In this document: piece by piece, positions 1-6,723 of the stretch | How positions within the stretch are numbered: position 1 is the stretch's first letter | Layout: every line of letters starts with the position of its first letter | Assembly (NCBI GenBank): GCA_937892405.1 | Contig: CALAFS010000043.1 | Coordinates: 1-19,159 of the forward strand | Length of the DNA: 19,159 bases | DNA from: an uncultured Clostridia bacterium | GTDB taxonomy: Bacteria > Bacillota > Clostridia > Oscillospirales > CAG-272 | Direction of reading: 5' to 3' | Translations under genes and position numbers: made by a program | The notes under the pieces: model-generated | Seen by the model: the letters and a program-made list of their open reading frames with translations, nothing else | Databases searched by the model: none | Told to the model about the DNA's origin: nothing

Positions 1-1270
1 TATCTGCCATATCCGCGCGGTTGTACGCGTGAGGAACGGGGGTCAGACCGTCGGGTCCGAGATCGTTCTTACCGCCGACGGTGAAGAGTCCGCCGCCGAG
101 ATGGTAGACATAGTCGTAGAGGGACTCGACGAAGTTCTCGGGCATGTCGATACCGGTGAGATCCGCGTTTGACATATTAACGAGCACGACCTCTTCATAA
201 GCGGCAAGCTCACGCGCGGTCTTCGGCACGAGATCCGACTCGGAGTGAATGTTCACGACCGTGACGTTCTCGCGGTCTTCGCCGAGCAGGTCGGCGATCG
301 TGTCCGCCTCGCCGGGGACATTCTCGAGAATCAGAACGTTGTCAAAGACGGGAATGCTGAAGTAGGAATAATAGATATTGTTCTCCGCGACGGTATCGAC
401 ATCGCCGATCGGATCGAGGGAGAAGAGCATGTCGTGAAGTCCCGCCGCCTGGAAGGTGTGGGAGACTTCAAAGGACTCGACGCCGCCCTTAAGCTTTACG
501 CGGGTCGAACCGCTCGCATAGCCCTTGTCCTTCACCGTAATCTGCACTTCGGTTTCTTCCTCGAGATTCGTCTCGACGGTCAGGGTGATTTTCACTTCCT
601 GTCCGACGATGATCTTATCTTCGGGCATTTTGACACCTATGATTTGCATTTCGCGGTGTTCGTCATCGGAGAAACCGGCAACATCGACCTTGATGCCCTT
701 CGCGGCGGCGAGCTTGACAGCGGAGAGTGCGGTGCCGTCCGTCTCGATACCGTCGGAGAGAAGAAGGATCTTCGCCGACTTCGGATTTTCAAACTGCGCG
801 GCGGCGAAATTGATCGCCGCGGCGATGTCCGTCGCGCTCGTATCCGGGCGCTCTGCCGCGAGATACTGACGGTAAGTCTCGCGCGCGTCATAGGAAAGGG
901 GCGCGCCGTAGACCGTGTCGGTACCGAAGGAAACGATACCGATCTTGGTATTTCTGTCGCAGGCATTGACGACCGACTGTAAGAAGTCGTTCTTGTCGTC
1001 TTCCTTCTCCTTTGCGCTGTCGGAGAGGTCGACGAGGACGATCAGCTCGTTCTCGCGGTTCGGGACATCGTAGGAAAAGGTGATGCCGGCGATCAGGGTG
1101 ATACAGAGGGTCATGGCAACGGCGTGCGTCACGGTGGAGATCACGCGGTTGCGGTTCCTGCGGAATTTCTTCGACAGGCGGAAATAGGGGAACAGGGTGA
1201 CAAACAGCGCCGGGATCAAAAGGAGAAGAAACCACGGACGGGAAAATTCAATATGAAGATTCGATATCAT
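1..1270 (-). CDS. VWA-domain membrane protein with GATase-like region (3' end cut by window)
   Basis: Only the first 423 codons are in the window. Residues 12-30 and 46-66 are hydrophobic helices separated by a basic loop (RLSKKFRRNRNR), so the protein is membrane anchored. A von Willebrand A domain follows: the MIDAS reads DLSDS (D81, S83, S85), the threonine is in the stretch near 144-147, and the last ligand is in LLLSDG (D173), so metal binding looks intact. A beta-rich region follows. Near residues 388-405 a LGGGLFTVGGKND stretch resembles the class I glutamine-amidotransferase-like fold found in many bacterial VWA membrane proteins; no catalytic cysteine is visible in the part seen. The ATG at 1270 is preceded by AAAGGAG, 15 nt after the stop of the upstream gene, so it is the fifth gene of the MoxR operon. 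Its substrate is unknown; a role in envelope-linked protein assembly is inferred from context. Confidence 0.9.
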   Translation of the reverse strand, partial: MISNLHIEFSRPWFLLLLIPALFVTLFPYFRLSKKFRRNRNRVISTVTHAVAMTLCITLIAGITFSYDVPNRENELIVLVDLSDSAKEKEDDKNDFLQSVVNACDRNTKIGIVSFGTDTVYGAPLSYDARETYRQYLAAERPDTSATDIAAAINFAAAQFENPKSAKILLLSDGIETDGTALSAVKLAAAKGIKVDVAGFSDDEHREMQIIGVKMPEDKIIVGQEVKITLTVETNLEEETEVQITVKDKGYASGSTRVKLKGGVESFEVSHTFQAAGLHDMLFSLDPIGDVDTVAENNIYYSYFSIPVFDNVLILENVPGEADTIADLLGEDRENVTVVNIHSESDLVPKTARELAAYEEVVLVNMSNADLTGIDMPENFVESLYDYVYHLGGGLFTVGGKNDLGPDGLTPVPHAYNRADMAD

Positions 1271-1285
1271 GTTCTCTCTCCTTTC

Positions 1286-3220
1286 TCAGTTTTTCTCGCG
1301 CGAATGGAGCCACCATTCAAGGAACAGGCAGGCGAGCGCGAACAGGGCGATCCAGAACAGAAGGTCGATGTCCGACTCCACGATCGTGGTCTCCGCGTGG
1401 AGAGTGGGGAGGTTGTCCACCTGCTTTGAAATATCGCTCTCGGAGGCGGGAACATGGACGAAGATCTGCTCGATCTCGGTATCCCCTCTCATGTTCGTCT
1501 GCGTGATGGTATAGTCACCGGGCAGTCCCAGCGTCAGATCCGCGGGGAGCTCGGTCAGGGGGAGTCTCGCATATCCGGGTCCGTCAAAGATCGCGTCGGT
1601 GCCGCGGGGATTCAGCGTCACGGAGCCGCCGACCTCGCACGCGTTCGCCGTCAGGGTGGCGGGCAGATAATACTCAAACAGGTTGTAGAGGAGCACCGGG
1701 AAGTCGACGACGACGCCGAGGCTCGACTTGTTCAGGTTCAGGGCGAGGACGACGATCTTTTCGTTCCCGTCGTTCTTCGCCAGCATCACGGGGTCGCCGT
1801 GATAATAGAGCAGCTCGTCATACCCGTCGGAGGAGACGATCTTCCGGTATTCCGCGACCGTGATACGGTCGGGGTTGATCCCGCTCGTCAGCGGGTGGGA
1901 GGTACCCGACGCCAGCGTGGAGGAGCTGTCCACCGAGACAAGCTCGCCGAGGCGGAGTCCGCTCCCGTACGGTGCCTTATCGGGGTCGATCAGCATGACG
2001 ACGCCGTCGGTCGGCATATCGTCGGGCATTCTGTGCTCATAGATGTAAAGGTCGAAACCCTCGGTCTTTGCCGATGCCGGCTCCACCTCTTTGATTTCGA
2101 TATTGAAGCTTCCCTTCTTCGACTGGCGCAGGGTGCGCAGGACGCCGGAGAAGAAGTTGTTCGGCTGGGAGCTCGCGTACTGGATTCTGAGCGTGGTCTT
2201 TTCCCCGCCGTAGACATTGTAGGAGTTGTCCTTTTCGAAGCCGTCCGCCTCGTCCACATGAACATACATATATTCATAGGAGAGGATCGGCTCGCCGTTC
2301 GCGTCGGGAAAATCCTCTGTCGTGAAGGTCAGGGTCTTCGTAGGAGAGAGCTCGCTGAAATATTCGGTTTTTCTCGCGACGAGGCTCTTGCCGGGGTCGG
2401 AGATGTTGCCGTCCTTATCCTTCGTCTTGTTGACGCCGTAGATCTCGCAGGTGACCTCCACCGACTTCGCCCTTCCGTAACAGCCGATGTCGACGAGGAA
2501 GGAATAGGTGTTCGTCTCCGAGAGGGTGGGCGTACAGCCGAGAACCGCGACATTGAAGTCGTCCTCCGCCGCGACATTCACTACAGTGAAGTCTCCCTTG
2601 TCGATGTATTCGGTCGCCGTATAAAGGAGAACCTCCGACTCGGAATTCTGTTTCAGAATATCCTCGGCGAGGGTCGCCGCGCCGTTAAGGTCGGCAGAGC
2701 CGTAGCCGCAACGCAGTCCGTCCTCGGTGAGGGAGGCGAGCTTTGCCTTCAGATCGGGGAGCGTCTCGCTCGTCGCACGGGAGGCGAGGACATATGCCTC
2801 GGAATCCGCGACGATGACGCTGATCGCGCCGCCCTCTTCCGAGAGGGTCGACTCGGCGAGCGTCGTCACCTGATCCACCGCGCGCTCAAAGCGCGTGCTG
2901 TCCTCCGCCTTTACCAGCATGCTTGCCGAGGCGTCGATCACGACGATCTTCTCATTCTTCGGTGTGGTCGTCATCTGCCGGATCATCGGGGTCGCGACAA
3001 GGAAGCCGAACGCCGCGAGCGCGAAGAGCTGACAGAGGAAGATCAGAAGGTTCCGAAGAGGGCTGACCGGAACGCGTTTCTTCTTATATTTCAGACTGAG
3101 TTTCCAGATATATGTACTGGAAACGAATTTTTGCTGATAGTTCGGCTTGATCAGGTAGATCGCCACGAGAACGAGCGTACCTACGAGAGCAAGCAGACCC
3201 AAAGGAGCAAGCAGATTCAT
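1286..3220 (-). CDS. BatA-like membrane protein with VWA domain
   Basis: This is a 644-residue protein. Residues 1-80 form the BatA/aerotolerance N-terminal double-helix module: helix 5-24, the conserved SSTYIWK-type basic loop, then helix 57-80. A VWA domain starts at about 91, with MIDAS DASAS (D96, S98, S100). The central 300 residues are mainly beta and lie outside or at the membrane surface. A third helix (about 619-637, rich in F/L/W) precedes a short basic tail, HSREKN. The ATG overlaps the stop codon of the DUF58 gene (ATGA), which indicates translational coupling. The family is found next to MoxR and DUF58 genes in many phyla. In Bacteroides Bat proteins it is linked to oxygen tolerance, but that role should not be transferred here without data. 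The family call is firm; the function is inferred only from the operon. Confidence 0.92.
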   Translation of the reverse strand: MNLLAPLGLLALVGTLVLVAIYLIKPNYQQKFVSSTYIWKLSLKYKKKRVPVSPLRNLLIFLCQLFALAAFGFLVATPMIRQMTTTPKNEKIVVIDASASMLVKAEDSTRFERAVDQVTTLAESTLSEEGGAISVIVADSEAYVLASRATSETLPDLKAKLASLTEDGLRCGYGSADLNGAATLAEDILKQNSESEVLLYTATEYIDKGDFTVVNVAAEDDFNVAVLGCTPTLSETNTYSFLVDIGCYGRAKSVEVTCEIYGVNKTKDKDGNISDPGKSLVARKTEYFSELSPTKTLTFTTEDFPDANGEPILSYEYMYVHVDEADGFEKDNSYNVYGGEKTTLRIQYASSQPNNFFSGVLRTLRQSKKGSFNIEIKEVEPASAKTEGFDLYIYEHRMPDDMPTDGVVMLIDPDKAPYGSGLRLGELVSVDSSSTLASGTSHPLTSGINPDRITVAEYRKIVSSDGYDELLYYHGDPVMLAKNDGNEKIVVLALNLNKSSLGVVVDFPVLLYNLFEYYLPATLTANACEVGGSVTLNPRGTDAIFDGPGYARLPLTELPADLTLGLPGDYTITQTNMRGDTEIEQIFVHVPASESDISKQVDNLPTLHAETTIVESDIDLLFWIALFALACLFLEWWLHSREKN

Positions 3221-4113
3221 TTCATTATACCTACTTTCAGCAGTTCGCCGAAGAGCACGCGCTCGATCGGCTCTTTGCTGTTTACCGTGATGAAGCCCGC
3301 GTCACGCGACGAGCAGAAGGTGCGGAGGTCGGCGAGAAAGTCCCGCATGGCGTCTTCGTATGCACTCAGCATGCCGGCGTTGATCTTCAGACGCATGTTT
3401 TTATCGTCGAAAAGATCGGACGACTCGGCGTCCACCAGGTTGATATTTCCGCTGTATGACGGATCCAGTTCTTCGGGTGTCAGAACCTGAAGAAGGAGAA
3501 CCTGACGGTTCTTGTAGCGGAGGTAATCGACCGCCTTTTTCCAGTCGGAGTCGGTCATAAAGTCCGAGATGATGACCGTGAGACCGTCCCGCGTGCCGCA
3601 CTCGCAACCCGTCACCGCCGCGGCGATGTCGGTCTCTCCGTCGAAGACGGTCTCCTCGAGGGAGGAGACGGCGCGGAAGAAGGCTTTCTTCCCGACGAGG
3701 GTGCCGTACGGATCCTCCGCACGGTCGCCGCGCATGAGCTTGAAGGAGACTTTATCGGTATTGTGCACCGAGAGGAAACCGAGCGCCGCGGCGGCGGCGA
3801 TGGCATAGGCGCCCTTTTCGGGGTTGACCTTCCCCATCGAGCCGGAGCAGTCAAGGAAAATCTGCGTGTGCATCTGCCGCTCATCGGTAAAGAGCTTCAA
3901 AAAGTATTTTTCAAAGCGGCTGTATAGATTCCAGTCGATGCGTCGGATATCGTCGCCGAGCATGTACTCTCTGTAATCGGCGAATTCCACGGTCTGACCG
4001 TATGTCTTGACGAGGTGCTTTCCGCCGAAGAAACCCGAAAGATCCGCGCGCAGATGGAGCGCGCAGGTCTCGAGCCGGCTGAAAAACGCATCGTTCAGGT
4101 AAGAGACTTTCAT
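3217..4113 (-). CDS. DUF58 domain protein (cytosolic VWA-like partner of MoxR)
   Basis: The protein has 298 residues and no signal peptide or membrane helix. The DUF58 signature is complete: residues 44-79 contain FADYREY, GDDIRRIDWN and SRFEKYFLKLFTDER. It is followed by a VWA-like strand and MIDAS motif, DCSGSM (88-93). DUF58 proteins are almost always encoded directly downstream of a MoxR ATPase and are thought to be its partner. Here the start lies 48 nt after the moxR stop, with an AGGTT-type ribosome binding site, and the end overlaps the next start by 4 nt. Unlike many DUF58 proteins it lacks N-terminal transmembrane helices, so it probably works in the cytosol between the ATPase and the membrane VWA proteins. 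The biochemical activity of the family is not established. Confidence 0.93.
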   Translation of the reverse strand: MKVSYLNDAFFSRLETCALHLRADLSGFFGGKHLVKTYGQTVEFADYREYMLGDDIRRIDWNLYSRFEKYFLKLFTDERQMHTQIFLDCSGSMGKVNPEKGAYAIAAAAALGFLSVHNTDKVSFKLMRGDRAEDPYGTLVGKKAFFRAVSSLEETVFDGETDIAAAVTGCECGTRDGLTVIISDFMTDSDWKKAVDYLRYKNRQVLLLQVLTPEELDPSYSGNINLVDAESSDLFDDKNMRLKINAGMLSAYEDAMRDFLADLRTFCSSRDAGFITVNSKEPIERVLFGELLKVGIMK

Positions 4114-4161
4114 TCTGATAACCTACTTTTGATTTGTTCGACCGAGCGGTCCTTTTTGGGG

Positions 4162-5226
4162 TCAGGCTTTTTTCGCGAAGAGTCCTTTTTTCTTTCCTTC
4201 GGTCTCCTCGGTCTTCGCCGCTTCTTTCTTCGGGTTGATGCCGAAGCGCTCGCCGACCTCTTCGACGATCATGTCGACGATGGCATCGGGAGAAACTCTG
4301 TCGGCGATCGCCTCGAAGTTGAGCTTCATACGGTGACGGAGAACGGGCTTTGCCAAAGCGTTGATGTCGCTGTATGCGACATTGTATCTTCCCTTCATCA
4401 GCGCCATGACCTTCGCGGCGGAGATGAGTGCCTGACCGGCACGGGGGCTGGCGCCGAGACGGATATACTTCTTCGCCGCCTCGCTCGCCTGATCACCCGA
4501 CGCGTGGGTCGCGGAGCAGAGGGTCATCGCATAGCGCATGACATCTTCCGCCACGGGGACACCGTTCGCGGTCTCGCGCATTTTCAGCAGTTCTTCTCCG
4601 CTGCAGACCGGCTCGGCAACCTCTGCCATGGTCTTCTGTGTCATGTTGACGATCGCCATCAGTTCATCGAGACCGGGGTTCGGAACGATGAGGTTGAACA
4701 TGAAACGGTCCATCTGTGCCTCGGGCAGGGGGTAGGTACCGTCCTGCTCGACGGGGTTCTGCGTCGCGAGGACGAAGAAGGGTTCCTTCATTTTACGGGA
4801 GACACCCATGACCGTAACGGTATGCTCCTGCATTGCCTCAAGAAGAGCGGACTGCGTCTTCGGCGTCGCACGGTTGATTTCGTCCGCCAGCACGATGTTG
4901 CTGAAGATGGGTCCGGGCTGGAACTGAAAAGTAGAGTTTCCGTCCTCGCCCTTGACGATGATGTTCGTACCGGTGACATCGGCGGGCATCAGGTCGGGGG
5001 TGAACTGAATTCTCGAGAAGGGCATGTCAAAGACGCGTCCGAGGCTTCGCACAAGACGGGTCTTTCCGACGCCGGGCACGCCCTCGAGCAGGACATTACC
5101 GCCCGCGATCATCGCGATGACGGTGCCTTCGACGACCTCGGTCTGTCCGATGACGTCGCGGCGGAGCTGTGTGAAAATGTTGTCGCATTTTTCGCTGAAT
5201 TCGCGGATGTTTTCTTCTGTAATCAT
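4162..5226 (-). CDS. MoxR-family AAA+ ATPase
   Basis: This is a 354-residue AAA+ ATPase. The Walker A motif is GVPGVGKT (49-56), the Walker B region IVLADEINRA (111-120), sensor 1 ATQNP (154-158), the arginine-containing MDRF is at 172-175, and a sensor-2-like GASPRAGQAL lies at 258-267. All expected catalytic residues are present, and the length is slightly above the usual 310-330 because of a Lys/Glu-rich tail (333-354). I chose the ATG at 5226 because it has a GGAAG-type ribosome binding site and MoxR homology begins there. The frame stays open upstream to 5658, but that part is the shadow of the preceding gene. MoxR ATPases are chaperone-like and act with VWA-domain proteins to insert cofactors or mature complexes; three VWA-type partners follow in this operon. 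The gene starts 37 nt after its upstream neighbour ends. Confidence 0.96.
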   Translation of the reverse strand: MITEENIREFSEKCDNIFTQLRRDVIGQTEVVEGTVIAMIAGGNVLLEGVPGVGKTRLVRSLGRVFDMPFSRIQFTPDLMPADVTGTNIIVKGEDGNSTFQFQPGPIFSNIVLADEINRATPKTQSALLEAMQEHTVTVMGVSRKMKEPFFVLATQNPVEQDGTYPLPEAQMDRFMFNLIVPNPGLDELMAIVNMTQKTMAEVAEPVCSGEELLKMRETANGVPVAEDVMRYAMTLCSATHASGDQASEAAKKYIRLGASPRAGQALISAAKVMALMKGRYNVAYSDINALAKPVLRHRMKLNFEAIADRVSPDAIVDMIVEEVGERFGINPKKEAAKTEETEGKKKGLFAKKA

Positions 5227-5263
5227 GGTTTTGTCTTCCTTTTCGTTATGTTGTGTCCGTGTG

Positions 5264-6388
5264 TCAGATGCTGCCGTAATACTGCTCGATGAACTCGCGC
5301 AGATAATCGGGAAGCTCGCCGCCGTTACGGATAATTTCCATTGCCTGATCGTAGTAGAGATCGCGGACATCGCGGTAATCGGTCTTACCGTCGATGATCT
5401 GGTTTCCGTCCGACCAACCGCCGCCGGCGCCTTCGCCTTTGCCGTTGCCCTTACCTTCGCCTTCCTGTCCGCCGTTACCGGAGCCGGAGCCGTCGCCCTT
5501 GTCGCCGTTTCCGTCCCCTTCTCCGCCCTGTCCGCTGTCGCCGGCGGGGGCGGAACTGTCGTTGTTATCGGAGGGAGCGTTCTTGTCGGCGTCGCCGTCC
5601 TCGGCATCGCCGCCCGCCTCTCCGTCAATGTCTTCGCTCGATTCGGCGATCTCCTCAAAGATCGCTGTCACCGAGAGGTCTTCGAGAATCTTTCTGTCCG
5701 TTCTCGCGGGGTCCTTGACACCGTCGCTCCACTTCGTGAACATCCAGCCGTCATCGGCAACCGCCACGACCGTGGTCGCGTCCTCGCCGGCAAGAATTGT
5801 CTGCTCTGGCTCGCCCTCGACGTCTCCCTGCCCTTCGGTGAGGTAGGAGACGATGCAGAAGTTCTCGCGATCCTTATCGGGGAGAATGTCGGGAGAGTCA
5901 ATCACGCCCGCACCCGCAAGTCCCGCGACCGTCGTCATACCGGCACCCGAAAGAAAAACCGTGAAGAGGAGGATCACCGCCCATGTCTTCAGGGCGAAGA
6001 GCGGGAAGGCTCTTTTGACCTGCTCTTTGTTCACCGCCGCGACTTTTTCGACGGCGTCTTCTCTCTGGCGTTTCGCGATGAAGGAGTCCTCGTCCTTCAG
6101 CTCGTACATGGTGACGGCGCGCTCGTCAAGTCCCATAGTATCGACACGGCGCACGACATCCCGTTCCGTCGGGCGGAACTTCAGAAAGTAGAAGAGCACC
6201 GAGGAAAGGAGGAACACGCCGCCGCCGATCGTCAGCGGGAGCCAGATACCTTTGAAATTGAAGAGATAGCACGCAAGTGCCGCGAGGAAATCCGCGCCGG
6301 CGCCGACCATCAGGCCGAACGCCAGGGAGGTCACGATTTTTTCACGGACAAGGCGCTTTCTGTAATCGTTGATCCATGTTTGTTGCAT
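5264..6388 (-). CDS. MoxR-operon membrane protein with InlB-like repeat and Gly/Glu/Ser-rich linker
   Basis: This is a 374-residue protein and the first gene of the operon. Hydrophobic helices are visible at about 20-42, 48-69 and 135-158; the loop 70-130 is charged and probably cytosolic. Residues 180-245 resemble a divergent InlB/Flg_new_2 beta repeat (DDGWMFTKWSDG, then SVTAIFEE). Residues 247-326 are low complexity, rich in Gly, Asp, Glu and Ser. A compact C-terminal segment (338-374) with DYRDVRDLYYDQAMEIIRNG resembles the end of membrane proteins encoded beside moxR in other bacteria. The start has a GAGGTTG sequence 8-14 nt upstream. Domain order suggests an extracytoplasmic repeat and a flexible linker presenting the C-terminal segment. 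I do not recognise a named family for the whole protein. Confidence 0.88.
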   Translation of the reverse strand: MQQTWINDYRKRLVREKIVTSLAFGLMVGAGADFLAALACYLFNFKGIWLPLTIGGGVFLLSSVLFYFLKFRPTERDVVRRVDTMGLDERAVTMYELKDEDSFIAKRQREDAVEKVAAVNKEQVKRAFPLFALKTWAVILLFTVFLSGAGMTTVAGLAGAGVIDSPDILPDKDRENFCIVSYLTEGQGDVEGEPEQTILAGEDATTVVAVADDGWMFTKWSDGVKDPARTDRKILEDLSVTAIFEEIAESSEDIDGEAGGDAEDGDADKNAPSDNNDSSAPAGDSGQGGEGDGNGDKGDGSGSGNGGQEGEGKGNGKGEGAGGGWSDGNQIIDGKTDYRDVRDLYYDQAMEIIRNGGELPDYLREFIEQYYGSI

Positions 6389-6405
6389 ATAATCAACCTC
6401 GTTTC

Positions 6406-6422
6406 TGCCGCATCCTGCGGCA
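6406..6422. promoter_or_regulatory. Short palindrome in the 5' leader of the MoxR operon
   Basis: TGCCGCA and TGCGGCA form a perfect 7-bp inverted repeat with a TCC loop, ending about 18 nt upstream of the first start codon of the operon. It could be an RNA hairpin in the leader or an operator. I find no convincing -35/-10 pair between 6389 and 6640, so the operon promoter is not located. Confidence 0.35.
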
Positions 6423-6429
6423 TGTGATA

Positions 6430-6573
6430 GGTGTTTGAATTTTCCCTTGTGGGAAAGGGGGTGGAAATGAGAGAAATCGAAGACGGGGCGCTTGCTTTCG
6501 GGAGAGCGAACGCCTCATCCGTCACGGCTCGCCGTGACACCTTCCCCCACCGGGGAAGGCTTGGGGGCGGTGA
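6430..6573. repeat. MITE-like palindromic intergenic repeat
   Basis: About 140 bp with successive hairpins: TTTCCC/GGGAAA (6441-6456), GTCACGGC/GCCGTGAC (6521-6538, 2-nt loop) and CCTTCCCC/GGGGAAGG (6540-6559, 4-nt loop), with an imperfect GGCG...CGCC region around 6487-6513. The stretch CGCCTCATCCGTCACGGC is, from memory, typical of a repeat spread between genes of Oscillospiraceae and related gut Clostridia, where it often gives spurious short proteins. It sits in the leader of the MoxR operon and has no coding content of its own. Exact ends cannot be set from a single copy. Confidence 0.65.
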
Positions 6574-6642
6574 GTCTACCAATATGTGGAAGAAAACGGG
6601 ATATACCTACACAATTCATATACCCCCCTAAAAACAGCAAGG

Positions 6643-6682
6643 AGCATTCGTCGGGCATAGAACGCCCGACGAATGCTTTTTT
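6643..6682. terminator. Strong hairpin downstream of the giant lipoprotein gene
   Basis: A perfect 14-bp stem (6643-6656 with 6664-6677) has a 7-nt loop. The uninterrupted T-tract (6677-6682) is on the plus strand, where no gene needs it. On the minus strand, where the lipoprotein gene ends 42 nt upstream, the stem is preceded by an A-tract and followed after about 8 nt by TTTTT. It probably serves the minus-strand gene as a less-than-ideal or bidirectional terminator and separates it from the MoxR operon. Confidence 0.7.
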
Positions 6683-6723
6683 CGTCTTTTCTCGTAAAGT
6701 TTTTTTCAAATTGACGGAAATTT

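Noticed and set aside
1454..3490. 678-codon plus-strand open frame opposite the BatA/VWA gene
   Set aside because: Same codon-aligned shadow effect. The minus-strand product has clear helices and a MIDAS motif; this one is Arg/Asp/Gly-rich without domains and runs across a gene boundary.
4140..4151. Terminator between moxR and the DUF58 gene
   Set aside because: Only a 5-bp GACCG/CGGTC stem with a 2-nt loop and no T-tract on the minus strand; the genes are probably co-transcribed.
5227..5658. N-terminal extension of moxR to 5658
   Set aside because: Pro/Thr/Arg-rich translation of the Gly-rich linker of the preceding gene in another frame. MoxR homology and a ribosome binding site begin at 5226.
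4015..6427. Plus-strand open frames of 425 and 467 codons opposite moxR and the first operon gene
   Set aside because: Codon-aligned shadows of genes with intact family motifs.
6431..6631. Short plus- and minus-strand open frames in 6331-6821
   Set aside because: They translate the palindromic repeat and neighbouring gene edges; such peptides are a known artefact of intergenic repeats.
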